A DNA stretch of 64,000 nucleotides. It comes from Nematostella vectensis. Taxonomy: Eukaryota; Cnidaria; Anthozoa; Actiniaria; Edwardsiidae. The translations under genes were made by a program, and so were the position numbers. The notes under the pieces are model-generated. The model saw nothing but the letters and a program-made list of their open reading frames with translations, was not told the origin of the DNA and searched no databases. The stretch is taken from assembly GCF_932526225.1 (NCBI RefSeq), contig NC_064034.1, positions 15,450,887-15,514,886 on the forward strand, in the 5' to 3' direction. Shown in pieces: positions 24,071 through 34,482 of this stretch; the stretch's first letter is position 1, and every line of letters starts with the position of its first letter.

Positions 24071-25386
24071 GCAACGCGTTGCCGTATCACACGGAGCCCA
24101 AGCTCATTTGTGTTTATGGGGATTTCACGAGAATCACTGAGCTGTTTAAAAGTGATCATTGTAATACCATCTGTGAACTTTTTTGAAAATCACCAACATC
24201 TACTTCTCACTCTACATTATCGATACACGCATCGTTTACTTATCGCGTAAAAACGTCGCCAACAAAACGGCGCGAGCGGGCGGTGTAACATCACCAAGAT
24301 TATCTGTGCAACATCACAAAGTGCGGTAGCCTCCCTCGCAGTTGTTTTTAGGCAGGCGTACGACCGCGAGGGAGGCAAAACGTGCGGGGTTTGAAAAAAT
24401 GCTTTGGCGCAATGCATCATTGCCCTTGATGCCATTCAATGTGGAGATCATGGGGAATAGGGTAATTTTTTTTTGCTGGATGTACGACATGATATTGAGA
24501 ACATGCCTCAGTTTTAACAAATTCAGAGTAAAAAATCTTTGGAAAGGACTTAAAATGTAAACTTTTAAAACACACTAGCATACACACATTGGCACCAGTC
24601 GGGCCAAGACGGGATGCTAGCACAGTCTATTATTACCCGTGAAGTTCAAACATCTCAGTGTGTGGGCTGTCAAGTTTTCACCATAAAAAAAAAACTCACA
24701 AGTGACTCGTCATAAAGGTTCTCACATTTCAGATCACCTACTAGTGCGATCAAATGGCTAATATATCTCCATTCGATAGCACTCAATCGTTGACTTATAC
24801 GGTGAGGCCAGCGTTACCTAAATGGGTTAGTAGATTCCCTCAAAACAAAAGCAAGCAAAACAAAAATAAACAACTATACACCTTTTGCTGTTCATAAACG
24901 TCAAAACTTTAATAAAGAACATAGTCTTCTATCATTGAGTTTTGACACTCTTGCTCTTGATTCCCCGATTACAAGTTTATCCGCCTTTTGTAGCCCAAGT
25001 AGTTTGTATCCCTGAGGAAAGACAACACACATTGAAATTAAAATTATCATACGAAGAATGTGGACCCCTACCATTCTACATTCTTCCTTTGTACATGTCT
25101 TCTCCCCCTCTCTCCGCCTCATTCATTTCTCCTCACTCTTCCATTCTAGTATTTCTTACCACCCCACCCATCCCCCTCTCCTTTATTCACACCCCTTCCT
25201 TTATTCCTTCCTCTCGCTCCATCCCTGAATACTATATTGTCCCCTTCCCTCACTTATATCCTTCCTTTATACTTGCCTCACCTCCCCCTTCCTAGCTCCA
25301 TCCCCCGTTTCTTGCTCTCCCACCCCTCCCAAAATTACCGATTTCGTCCCGTCCTTTCTATGCATATCCACCGTTATACTTACCAT

Positions 25387-25537
25387 TTATTCGAATTTGT
25401 ATGCGATGATGGCATGGATACCTCCCACGCCGGACCAGCATTTCCTTTGGGGAGTTTCGCCGTCCAGATCGTACTTTACTTTCTCATCAGGTCCACTCCA
25501 ACACTCACCGTAGAACTGGATGGCAAAGTACGAGAAC
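25387..25537 (-). CDS. Terminal exon of an unknown, Cys/Trp-rich secreted-type protein
   Basis: On the minus strand an acceptor (CCCCTTTTTGCAAG) opens a frame reading FSYFAIQFYGECWSG, PDEKVKYDLDGETPQRKCW, SGVGGIHAIIAYKFE, then TAA at 25387-25389. The aromatic start, ECWSG and spaced cysteines resemble short repeats seen in extracellular proteins of marine invertebrates (recalled impression, not a search). No matching upstream exon was found inside the flanking inverted repeats, so this is either the last exon of a gene extending right or an isolated captured exon. Confidence 0.45.
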
Positions 25538-25579
25538 CTTGCAAAAAGGGGAGGGGGTAAGTAAATTACACAACGGCAT

Positions 25580-26008
25580 GCTATGGTATGGCTAGGTACG
25601 GCATGCTATGGTATGGCTAGGTACGGCATGCTATGGTATGGCTAGGTACGGTTTGGTATGGCTAGGTACGGTATGGTATGGTATGGTATGGCTATGGCTA
25701 GGTACGGTATGGCTAGGTACGGTATGGTATGGTACGGTATGGTATGGTACGGTATGGTATGGTACGATATGGCTAGGTACGGTATGGTATGGTATGGTAT
25801 GGTATGGTATGGTATGGTATGGTATGGTATGGTATGGTATGGTATGGTATGGTATGGTATGGTATGGTATGGTATGGTATGGTATGGTATGGTATGGTAT
25901 GGTATGGTATGGTATGGTATGGTATGGTATGGTATGGTATGGTATGGCTATGGCTAGGTACGGTATGGTAAGGCAAGGTGCGGTATGGTATGGTATGGTA
26001 CGGTATGA
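25580..26008. repeat. GGTAT pentanucleotide microsatellite
   Basis: Over 400 bp of GGTAT repeats. The left part is interrupted by ggctaggtac and ggcatgctat variants; about 165 bp in the middle (25780-25945) is pure. Frames on both strands stay open through it because the repeat lacks stops. Those ORFs are not genes. Confidence 0.97.
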
Positions 26009-26558
26009 AGTTTTGCTTGCTTTTGTTTTGAGGGAATCTACTAACCCATTTAGGTAACGCTGGCCTCACCGTGAAATATCCCAGTGGTTTGGCTTCAGGA
26101 TGTTAAAGAACAATTAGAAGCAACTACACAACAATGCCGTAGCAGGCCTCGACAAGAGTCACAAATTGTAGTAATGCAAAAAAATATGACTTCCCTATAC
26201 CAAGTCAACTTACACTCAACAGTATAAAATGTCAAACATAGGAAAGACAAAGCTAAGCGATACAATTTTTTTCACCTGCCCGAAGAGAGAAAACCTGTAA
26301 AAGGCCAATTTTGCGTTAAAGACAAAAACATAATTTCAACGATTTTTGTTAAAAAACTTGACTAAAACGATTGAACGAATTCACGGCTTGTATCAATTCT
26401 TCTCTGAAGTAGACGTGTCTTTGTGCTTTGCGGAGTTTAGGTCGTACGAAGCTTCGACGAAACGAGCAAAAGGACTTGATCACAACACAAACATGGCCTT
26501 GTCAGATGTTCCGGGTAACATAGACTCACCGATCTTCTCTTTTGCGAAACGCGCCCGA

Positions 26559-26705
26559 CCTACATGGGCAATTGCCCTAATTAATTATTCGTGTACGTGA
26601 AATCGATTTGGCCTACATGGACAATTGCCCTAATTATTCATGTACGCGAAACGCGCCCGGCCTACATGAACGATTGCCCTAATTATTCATGTACGTGAAA
26701 CATTA
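26559..26705. repeat. ~50-bp imperfect tandem repeat, three copies
   Basis: The word cctacatgggcaattgccct recurs with small changes at 26559, 26612 and 26661. Each is followed by aattattcatgtacgtgaaa-like sequence. Unit length varies from 49 to 53 bp. Confidence 0.8.
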
Positions 26706-27223
26706 TACGCTTGATATATGGAGACGGGGCTGGGAGGCCCGGAGGGGCGATTCGCGGCCCCCAGGGGGGTTTCACTCAAACTACCCAGCCCCCCCCCCGT
26801 GGCGGGGGGGATTTCAATTATTTATAACTTGTTTTACACAATGTACAAAACAGCAATCATGAAACTCAAGACATTTTATTCATCAATCATTGTTTTGAAT
26901 ATGCAATACTGTACTTTGTGTAGCTTTCATTGCTATTTGTCTTAATGGTTTACAGTATTAAATAACAAAATCTGCATGGTTATTTTATCTAGTTGATCAT
27001 GTCTGTTAATTATTCCATGCTTTTGGATGACCATCGGTATTCAACATAAATAAAAAAAACATTATAACGGTAGTATGTTAAACAAGAACCTCTGAACACA
27101 CTTAATAATTAAATTCTAAATTTATTATTTGAAGATAATAATTATTTAAAACACTTCAATATGGCTTATCATTTTGGCACTGACAGTTTGATAGAGTGAG
27201 AAACCAAACACCCTGGTAAAATT

Positions 27224-27760
27224 TCATGGCTCACTATCACCATCGATCTCAACACTATCATCAGAAACATCAAAGCTGTCATCATCATTTATACCATCAT
27301 CATCATCCTTGTCATCATAATCATCATCCTTGCCATTATCATCATCCTTGTCATCACCATCATCATCATCAACAATCGACTTCCCTGAAAGTCTTTGTAT
27401 GGCACACTCAACATGTTGGTAAGCTTCACTGCAACATATTAGTGAATCTTGAAGATACTTTAGGGCCTTAAGATGAAACTTGGGCTTCAGAATATATAGT
27501 TTCTGCACATTAAGGACTTCTTCTAAAAATATCTGTAGTTCTCTAGAGACATGTTTATGACCATCTCTGGATATGAACTCAATTAACTGATTTTTCTTTT
27601 CTTCATTTTTGACAAGACTGGTGATTATTTCTTTGGATCTACTGTGTAGCCTTTGCTCTGACTGTCTTTTGTTTTTTCTCTTATTTTCTTTTTCTCTTCG
27701 TTTTATGCGAGCATTCTCCTTGACACTTTCAGAAGGATCTACTCTACATCTTGATAACAT
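27224..27760 (-). CDS. Unidentified charged protein with acidic tail (possible 3' part of one gene)
   Basis: A 178-codon ORF not recognised as any family. The N-terminal third is very rich in Lys, Arg and Glu, likely a coiled coil or helix. The middle is ordinary helical sequence (LIEFISRDGHKHVSRELQIF). The last 50 residues are nearly all Asp with some Lys and Gly, encoded by a CAT/ATC triplet repeat on the plus strand. It follows the ORF at 27805-28227 by 44 bp in a different frame. The two may be parts of one gene broken by a frameshift or joined by unseen splicing. Confidence 0.35.
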   Translation of the reverse strand: MLSRCRVDPSESVKENARIKRREKENKRKNKRQSEQRLHSRSKEIITSLVKNEEKKNQLIEFISRDGHKHVSRELQIFLEEVLNVQKLYILKPKFHLKALKYLQDSLICCSEAYQHVECAIQRLSGKSIVDDDDGDDKDDDNGKDDDYDDKDDDDGINDDDSFDVSDDSVEIDGDSEP

Positions 27761-27804
27761 AAGGTGCGAGTGACGTTAATCATTCTCTATAGCCAAAAGA
27801 CTGT

Positions 27805-28227
27805 TTAGTTGCTCTTGCAATTCCCCAAAGCATGTAGTAATGTACTGATGTTTTTCCTCACAACCACTCTTAACACCAGAAACACAGTGGCATTAACAAG
27901 TCTTTGTCTTCTTTGTTTAAGTTCAGTGTCAAGTTTCTCAGCGTCTTTGACAGCTGCTTCAAGTTTTTGCAGCAAAGATACACAAAGATTTCTGTCAGAT
28001 TTCTTTATCATGTTCTTATTCATATCTCGGTATTTGGGAATGCCACTTGCTGGACTATTATAAAAATCTGCAGATTTGGAGAGTTTCCTCAACTGTATAT
28101 AGACATTCCATCGGAAGGACTGTTGCTCTAGGATGTACCTTATCTCTTTTCCTCCAGTAGATTTATAAATCGCTTCCAGAACATTGTTATAAAATTTCAT
28201 TCTTTCTGTTTTTGGGTAAGGGTACAT
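27805..28227 (-). CDS. Unidentified helical protein ORF (possible 5' part of the same gene)
   Basis: A 140-codon ORF starting MYPYPKTERMKFYNNVLEAI. It has a leucine/lysine-rich helix (LLQKLEAAVKDAEKLDTELK) and a hydrophobic C-terminal stretch. No family is recognised. Its amino-acid usage is protein-like, unlike the short random ORFs nearby. It lies just upstream of the charged ORF at 27224-27760 but in another frame. A decayed or intron-containing gene is the likeliest reading. Confidence 0.35.
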   Translation of the reverse strand: MYPYPKTERMKFYNNVLEAIYKSTGGKEIRYILEQQSFRWNVYIQLRKLSKSADFYNSPASGIPKYRDMNKNMIKKSDRNLCVSLLQKLEAAVKDAEKLDTELKQRRQRLVNATVFLVLRVVVRKNISTLLHALGNCKSN

Positions 28228-28631
28228 GTACTGTTACCATAGTTTTTCTCATTGAATATTGCCAGACTTTAAAAAGACATAAGATGAATACTCAAGCAGA
28301 ATAGATTCTTTTGGCTTTTTAATATATTTCTAAAGTGCTAATGATGAAATGTGAAGTTTCCCTCTAATTCCCCATGACAACCTTTTTATGTCTAAAAAAT
28401 ATACACAGTGCACAGCCAGTGACTTTTAAAATGATACACTGATGCAAGCTATTTGTACTATAAATAAAAATATTATAAAAAAGAAACAGTCCCATCAATT
28501 TCATAATATAGTAATATTTTAATATTCAATTTTTTGTTAGCCATCACACACCAAAAACCGACCACCGAGCAATACCGTTGACAGCCATCATTTAATCAAC
28601 CAAGTGACCGAAGTACCAACACCGGCAAATT
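28228..28631. other. Intergenic, AT-rich
   Basis: Nothing is recognised except the probable 5' leader of the LINE ORF1 fragment in its last ~80 bp. Confidence 0.4.
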
Positions 28632-28985
28632 ATGGCGGATCTAAAACTCAGGGTAAAAATGAAGTCCAAGAAGTCTAATCAACTACAGACTCCACCGGAC
28701 GATAATAGTCCTGACCAACGACCGGTTCCATCACAGCCTGAGCGCGACCGACGGCGTAAGGTTGTTATAGCCGGCGATTCTATGGTCAAGTTCGTCAAGG
28801 GCTGGGAACTATCTAACTCTGACCAGAAAGTGTCTGTAATGCCATTTCCAGGAGCGAAAGTATCCGCGATGGACCACTATATCAAACCGATTGCCGAGGA
28901 AAAACCCGACAAACTTATATAACATGTTGGAACCAACGACTTGAGGTCTCCCGAGCCTCAGCAAATCGCTGACTCTATGGCGTAA
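28632..28985 (+). pseudogene. LINE ORF1 fragment with SGNH esterase-like domain
   Basis: Starts MADLKLRVKMKSKKSNQ, a basic, Pro/Ser-rich N-terminus. It then reads KVVIAGDSMVKFVKGWELS with GDS as SGNH block I. After an in-frame TAA at 28921 the same frame continues HVGTNDLRSPEPQQIADSM, which supplies the G-x-N-D block. Esterase-type ORF1 proteins of CR1/L2-like LINEs have this layout. The copy is broken by the stop and ends abruptly at about 28985, so it is a fragment of an element whose RT part is absent here. Confidence 0.65.
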
Positions 28986-28999
28986 CATACCGTTCAAAA

Positions 29000-29285
29000 T
29001 GAATCTGGCAATTTTCGGAGCCGGAAATAACAATTCTCGGAGCCTGGTATAAATTGTAGGACGTCGTTAATATTCCCCGTCGTCGGATAATAATTTACGG
29101 CTCCGATATTTAAATAAACGGTGTCGGGTTCTAAACCCAGGGTCCGTTATTCCACTTCGATTTCCGGCCCCGCAAATCGAAGCACAATTATCGGCGTCCA
29201 GAATTAACAACCGATGCCGATAATTCATAAAGAGTGGTGTCGTAATTTCGACGTCGCATTAATTTACGGCACGACAATATACCTT
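29000..29285. repeat. Quasi-periodic GC/AT block, about 21-22 bp spacing
   Basis: Short GC cores such as cggagcc, gacgtcg, cggctccg, ggtgtcgg and cggcgtcc alternate with AT words such as aataattta about every 21-22 bp. The pattern is visible but the copies are too diverged to align by eye. Confidence 0.35.
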
Positions 29286-29369
29286 TGTGTGCAAGAGTTT
29301 TGTCCGATCCGGCTAAAATTTTGCGCTAAGCGATTGAACTACAGTTTCACTGGGGTATAAGTATTAAAT

Positions 29370-29592
29370 TAAGGATGGGTGCCTAGGATAATAGGATGAT
29401 TCTTTTTGTACTTTCTTTGCTAACCAGGCTTTCTCTATTATTGCCCTAGGTCGTTTGTTGTATAAAATGAATTCATAAAACGATTTGCCATTGATGCAAA
29501 GGATTTATAAGAAAAACTTTTTTTTCAAGCACAAGAGATAAATTTGCCTTTTTTTGCACCAGTGAGAACTCCCGCTTGGTAGCAGCCAGGCT
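29370..29592 (+). repeat. ~220-bp interspersed repeat, copy 1
   Basis: Runs from aaggatgggtgcctaggata through ttgccattgatgcaaaggat to cttggtagcagccaggct. An inverted copy lies at 43204-43426. Non-coding. It may be a SINE or a fragment of a larger element. Confidence 0.8.
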
Positions 29593-29737
29593 ACTTAACA
29601 GATACTTAGAACTATTTCGTTCAACAGTCTCGAAGCGATGAACTGTAACGACACTACAATTCCTTTCTTTTTAAAGAGGGTTACCTGTGTCGAGAACAAA
29701 ATTTCGAACCTTTGTCTAGAAAATGGCGGTATGCTGG

Positions 29738-29970
29738 TGTAGCAGGGGAAATCGGGGACTATTTCCAAAGGTTTCCGAGCGGAGAAAGACTACTTTAACA
29801 CACAATTTCGACGAGATTTTGCGCTGTGTAATTATCAACACGCTCGATCGCCATTACATAACTGAACATGTCCTGACAAAGGTGCCTGACTCCGGTCCAG
29901 GCCGGCGCGAGCGCGCTACATGAACGCCTAGGACTTTTCCTAACAAGTGACCGGAAATCGCGCTCTGACA
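29738..29970 (-). repeat. 3' LTR (element on minus strand)
   Basis: Starts tgtagcagggg and ends cgctctgaca in plus-strand sense (TG...CA on both strands). It matches 35772-36004 base for base as far as I can read. A G-rich purine tract (AGGGGGGA on the minus strand) lies just inside. Confidence 0.95.
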
Positions 29971-30057
29971 CGGTCCCCCCTAGTGGGAAACGGCGTCCCG
30001 ACGTTTAACAGAATAAACGTTAATAATAAACAATGTCTTATACGATCTCAATGTCTA

Positions 30058-33000
30058 CTAATAATGGCTTAAATGCCAGTTCCTCGAAACCTTTTGGTTC
30101 CGACAGTCTATAAGATAAATAATCGCTGTCAGTTTTCTTGACCAAACTGGATCCTCTACCAGACGCTGCGGCTTCTTGGAAACACGCCCTGATCTGGTTC
30201 TCTGCTCTGGTTCCGACTGCACATCAGAGACATCCGATGAGGCAAGGCTTGGAGGCCTTGCCGCGTGGTTCTCCACTACCGGTGGAGCTGTGTCTTCCAT
30301 TTCGTCAGCTACCTGTGGGTCTTGCTCCTCAACCTCGGCTTGAAACAGCAGCTCTGGGGGTCCCGCAGTGGGAACCCCAAACAGGTCGAGGCCATCGCTG
30401 TCTTCAGCTGAGCTGGAATCGTCCTGGGCCTCTTGTCTTATTGGTCTTGGGGGCACTTGAGGTAGTATTCTCCTACGTCTCTTGCCCTCCGGTGGCCGTC
30501 TGGGTCGGCTATTGTGATCTGGTGGCAAACCAACTGGTTGGTACGTCCTTTCAACTGGTAACAGCAAGTTCCGATGTAGAGTTCGGGCTCTACCACCCTG
30601 TTCTGGTCGCACAGTGTAGACTGGTAAGTCGGCATGGCGCGCTTCGACTATGTGAACAGTCTCTTCCCAGCGGTCACTCAGCTTATGTTTCCCTCGGATA
30701 CTCAAATTGCGAACCAAGACCCGATCTCCTGGTTGGAGGGCTACATCACGAGCGCGAACATCATATCTCTTTTTGTTTCGATCAGCCGCTGCATCTTTCT
30801 CCTTAGAAGCCAACTTGTAAGCATAGTCAAGCCTTGCACGCAAACTCTCAACGTAGGAAGACAAGGATTTCGTGGGTGCGATTTCCGATGCAACCCCCAA
30901 TGTTACATCAATTGGTAGCTTCGGATGTCGGCCAAACATTAGAAAGTATGGTGAGTACTTTGTGGTCTGATGCCGTGTGCAATTATACGCATGCGCCATT
31001 GATGACACGTACTCCGGCCAACTCGACTTCTTATCTTCATCTAATGTTCCTAACATATTCAACAGGGTTCTATTAAAGCGCTCCGTCTGGGCGTTTCCCT
31101 GAGGATGATACGGGGTTGTTCTCGACTTGGTAATTCCTGCCAAAAGACATAAGTCGCGGATAACATTGGACTCAAAATCGCGACCCTGATCCGAGTGTAG
31201 ACGCCTTGGAAACCCGTAATTAATGAGTATTTTCTCCCATAGAATCTTCGCTACAGTACCCGCCTTCTGATTACGAGTTGGGAATGCCCATGCAAACTTC
31301 GTAAACGAATCCGTAACGACCAGGATGTTTGACATACCCCCTCTCCCCTCCTCAAGAGAAAGGAAGTCCATCGCCAAGAGATCCATCGGCTCATTTGCTT
31401 GTAGCGAGAGCATGGGTGCTGGCGGTGGGTCCAGTGCTTTCCGAGCAATACAACGTTGACAATTTGATACATGCGCTTCGACATCTCTGGCCATGAAGGG
31501 CCAGTAAAACCGAGACTGAATCAGATCTTGAGTACGGTCTCGACCCAAATGTCCAACATCGTCATGCAAACCCTTAAGCACTTGGGCGTGAAACTTTGAG
31601 GGCAAAACCAGTTGTAAGGATGTTTCCCCATCAACCTCTCGGCGGCGTTTCAAGGTTCCATCAATCACTACCAAGCGTTCGAATTCCTTTACTAATCTCG
31701 CTGCATTTGAGTTCAGCTTTCTTAGTTCGCGTCTTGTCGGGGGTAAACCACTAGTAACAAAAGGTAGCACTTTACTGATCACAGGGTCTGCTTGCTGTAA
31801 TCTCGGCCAGTCGTTCTCTGAAATAAATGGAGTAGAAGATGGGACAAAACGTTGATGTTCCTGGAAATCTACTGCAACAGCTTCTGGTCTGGCACCAACT
31901 TGCTCGGCAACCGGGATCCATTCAGGAGTGTCGTCAGTGTCTACAACTAGTGATTGGACTATAGCTTGAAATACTTCTTTGGGGCAGGTGCTCGCTTCTT
32001 CCGATGTCTGAAGGCGTTCAAGAAATGGCTTTAAGTAGTCTTCCTTATCCTCGGGGGTGGGTTCAGACCCCTCTCGTGGTATTCTTGACAGGCCGTCCGC
32101 ATCACCATTTGACTTTCCTTGGCGATATGTTATGGTGATATCAAAGGGGGCTAGAGCTGAAAGCCAGCGGTGATCCGTAGGGGTCAGTTTCGCAGATGAT
32201 ACAAGGTAAGTTAATGGATTACTGTCCGTTAAGACATCACACTTTGCCCCATACAGATAGTCGCGGAACTTTTCTGCCACTGCCCATTTTAAAGCCAAGA
32301 ACTCCCTTCTATAAGCAGAGTAGTTTCGTTCGGCAGGCGTTAGAGCTCTGCTGCCATACGCAATCACCCGCAACTTGTTATGCTTCTTCTGGTAGAGTGC
32401 AGCTCCAAGACCTGATCCACTTGCGTCTATATGCAGAATAAAAGGTAACTCGAAGTCAGGGTAGCCAAGAATAGGAGAACTTGTCAAATGTGAAATCAAT
32501 GTCTCGAATGCTGACTGGCATTCACTGGTCCAAGTAAACGAGGAAGGTGGCGAGGATTGTTTATGTTTCTTGGCTGGTCCTGTAATGAGTAACTGACGCA
32601 AAGGTTCTGCAACTTTTGAGAAGTTCTTGACAAACGACCTATAGTAGCTAGCAAAACCTAAGAAGGTTTGCAGTTCCTTTGTGTTCTTTGGTGGGTTCGA
32701 CAACCATTCGTGTAACGGAGCTACCTTTTCAGGGTCAGGTTCGATTCCCTCTGCAGACACTACATGACCTAGACATCTAACACGTGTCTGAAAGAGTTTA
32801 CATTTGGATGGTTTCAATTTTAGACCACACTTCATGAGTCGAGTCAAAACTTCCTCGAGACGTACCATCATTTCATCGAAATTCCTCGCAAAAACAATGA
32901 CATCATCCATATAGACGACGCATGTATTATAATTGAGATCTCGCAGACAATGTTCCATCAGCCGTTGAAACGTGGCCGGTGCATTTGTGAGTCCAAACGG

Positions 33001-34482
33001 CATTCGAGTAAACTCGAAAAGTCCGAACGGTGTTGTCATGGCGGTCTTTGGTTGATCTTTCTCGGAAATGCAAACTTGTAGATAGCCACTTTGTAGATCG
33101 AGAGTACAAAATAGCTTAGATCCCCTCAAGGACTGAAGGGTATCCACGACTCTGGGAATAGCATAGGAATCTTTGATCGTTTTACTGTTCAGTCTTCGGA
33201 AATCCACGCATACTCTTAAGGAGTTGTCTTTTTTGCGGACGAGAACTACTTGGGAAGCGAACGGACTTTTCGACTCTTTTATGACACCTGAGTTAAGCAT
33301 ATCATTAAGCGCATTTTTGAATTCCTCAAGTTGTCCAGGTGGAACACGCCTAGTTGTCTCTTTAAAAGGACCATCATCAGAAAGATTGATCTCATGTTCA
33401 ATGACGCCGGTGCAGCCCAGATCTTGCGCATCTTTAGCGAAAGCTCCTTGCATGCGATTCAACATGATATTTACTCTCTCCTTTTGGTCAGAGTTCAGTT
33501 GGACGCCACTTAAATCAAACAGCCCGTGAAAACTACTTTTATCAATGTCCCCAATACTACCCCTATCAGGTTCGATGATTGGTTCGTGTACAGCAGAAGC
33601 TAATGAAATGCACGCTAATTTCGTTCTCCCTTTGATAACAACCGGCTCATCAGATATGTTCGTGACTTCGACTGGGATTTTACATTTCCCACCATTTCCG
33701 CGAAGCGAGATAAGACTAGTTGTAACAGTAAGATCTGGATGAAGCTTATTATCTCCGGCAGTCTCTAAGATAGCCAAACTGTCCCCTCCAGGGTAGGACT
33801 GGGTTAAACCCCATACCACCGTACGCTGATGGGCACCAATAACAATATCATGACGGAGCGTGGATTTAACTTCTACTTTTCCGTTGCTTTGCTTAGTATT
33901 GAAATGTTCCCTTTTGTGGAGCGATGCATAAGCCCTTCTCCATGCAGACGAGATTTGTACCCTTTGAACAAACTGAACTCCATGCTTTTCCTTACATCGT
34001 ACATGGAATGCCTTTGCAATGTTCGTTCCAATAACTGCGGGCACGCGCTTGTTGTAATCATTGTCTGGTACCACCAACAATAAAGCACATTCCTCCAAAT
34101 GAACACCTGTCTCTTCTTCCGGAAAGGAAACTTCAACCTCGATATATCCTATGTATGGGACTTGCTCCCCCCCAGCCCCAACGAGTTTGATCAAATTGTC
34201 AACAGAGTTTAACGGACAGTTCTTTAAATGTTTCTCATAAAATGATTGGGATATAGATGAAATTTGACTCCCAGTGTCCAAAAGTGCCAGACATGGACTC
34301 CCATTAACAAATGTAATACACTCATTTGCATCACCAATCAAAGACTTTAAAACGGTCATCATGTGGGGCTGGTAGTTTACTGCCTTTGGTTGCCCCTCCA
34401 CAAAGGCACCTTCCTGTTTCCCGAATATGGAATGTTTGTACAATTTCTCTGTATGTGACCGGGTTCCCCACCGTGATAACAT
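30058..34482 (-). CDS. pol: Pol polyprotein of the Ty3/gypsy element
   Basis: A 1474-codon open frame. The aspartic protease motif LLDTGS is near residue 68. Reverse transcriptase follows, with the catalytic YMDD at about 524-527 and upstream TLDLQSGYLQV. RNase H (HIDASGSGLGAALYQ) comes next. The integrase has an H-H-C-C zinc region at about 970-1010, then a D-D-E core (MDFL, HSDQGRDFES, NAQTERFNRTL) at about 1037-1131, and a basic, Pro-rich tail. The listed start is simply the first Met of the open frame. The frame overlaps the end of gag by 106 bp in another register, so pol is probably made by ribosomal frameshifting. No stop or obvious lesion is seen. Confidence 0.93.
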   Translation of the reverse strand: MLSRWGTRSHTEKLYKHSIFGKQEGAFVEGQPKAVNYQPHMMTVLKSLIGDANECITFVNGSPCLALLDTGSQISSISQSFYEKHLKNCPLNSVDNLIKLVGAGGEQVPYIGYIEVEVSFPEEETGVHLEECALLLVVPDNDYNKRVPAVIGTNIAKAFHVRCKEKHGVQFVQRVQISSAWRRAYASLHKREHFNTKQSNGKVEVKSTLRHDIVIGAHQRTVVWGLTQSYPGGDSLAILETAGDNKLHPDLTVTTSLISLRGNGGKCKIPVEVTNISDEPVVIKGRTKLACISLASAVHEPIIEPDRGSIGDIDKSSFHGLFDLSGVQLNSDQKERVNIMLNRMQGAFAKDAQDLGCTGVIEHEINLSDDGPFKETTRRVPPGQLEEFKNALNDMLNSGVIKESKSPFASQVVLVRKKDNSLRVCVDFRRLNSKTIKDSYAIPRVVDTLQSLRGSKLFCTLDLQSGYLQVCISEKDQPKTAMTTPFGLFEFTRMPFGLTNAPATFQRLMEHCLRDLNYNTCVVYMDDVIVFARNFDEMMVRLEEVLTRLMKCGLKLKPSKCKLFQTRVRCLGHVVSAEGIEPDPEKVAPLHEWLSNPPKNTKELQTFLGFASYYRSFVKNFSKVAEPLRQLLITGPAKKHKQSSPPSSFTWTSECQSAFETLISHLTSSPILGYPDFELPFILHIDASGSGLGAALYQKKHNKLRVIAYGSRALTPAERNYSAYRREFLALKWAVAEKFRDYLYGAKCDVLTDSNPLTYLVSSAKLTPTDHRWLSALAPFDITITYRQGKSNGDADGLSRIPREGSEPTPEDKEDYLKPFLERLQTSEEASTCPKEVFQAIVQSLVVDTDDTPEWIPVAEQVGARPEAVAVDFQEHQRFVPSSTPFISENDWPRLQQADPVISKVLPFVTSGLPPTRRELRKLNSNAARLVKEFERLVVIDGTLKRRREVDGETSLQLVLPSKFHAQVLKGLHDDVGHLGRDRTQDLIQSRFYWPFMARDVEAHVSNCQRCIARKALDPPPAPMLSLQANEPMDLLAMDFLSLEEGRGGMSNILVVTDSFTKFAWAFPTRNQKAGTVAKILWEKILINYGFPRRLHSDQGRDFESNVIRDLCLLAGITKSRTTPYHPQGNAQTERFNRTLLNMLGTLDEDKKSSWPEYVSSMAHAYNCTRHQTTKYSPYFLMFGRHPKLPIDVTLGVASEIAPTKSLSSYVESLRARLDYAYKLASKEKDAAADRNKKRYDVRARDVALQPGDRVLVRNLSIRGKHKLSDRWEETVHIVEARHADLPVYTVRPEQGGRARTLHRNLLLPVERTYQPVGLPPDHNSRPRRPPEGKRRRRILPQVPPRPIRQEAQDDSSSAEDSDGLDLFGVPTAGPPELLFQAEVEEQDPQVADEMEDTAPPVVENHAARPPSLASSDVSDVQSEPEQRTRSGRVSKKPQRLVEDPVWSRKLTAIIYLIDCRNQKVSRNWHLSHY

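Larger units (their letters stand above)
24799..26072. mobile_element. 1.27-kb segment bounded by perfect 63-bp inverted repeats
   Basis: Positions 24799-24861 (acggtgaggccagcgttacc onward) and 26010-26072 are exact reverse complements of each other over 63 bp. Between them lie an exon-like coding segment (25387-25537, minus strand) and a long GGTAT microsatellite touching the right arm. No clear target duplication is seen. It could be a young non-autonomous transposon that captured an exon, or a local inverted duplication. Confidence 0.7.

Noticed and set aside
24901-25122. Minus-strand exon after CTTTCCTCAG (GYKLLGLQKADKLVIGE)
   Set aside because: A fair acceptor, but no upstream partner, no family likeness and a stop soon after; could be chance or UTR.
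25608-26057. Long open frames on both strands made of W-Y-G-M or I-P-Y-H-T repeats
   Set aside because: They are translations of the GGTAT microsatellite, which contains no stop in those frames.
30138-30806. 222-codon plus-strand ORF
   Set aside because: Shadow of the Ty3/gypsy pol gene on the other strand.
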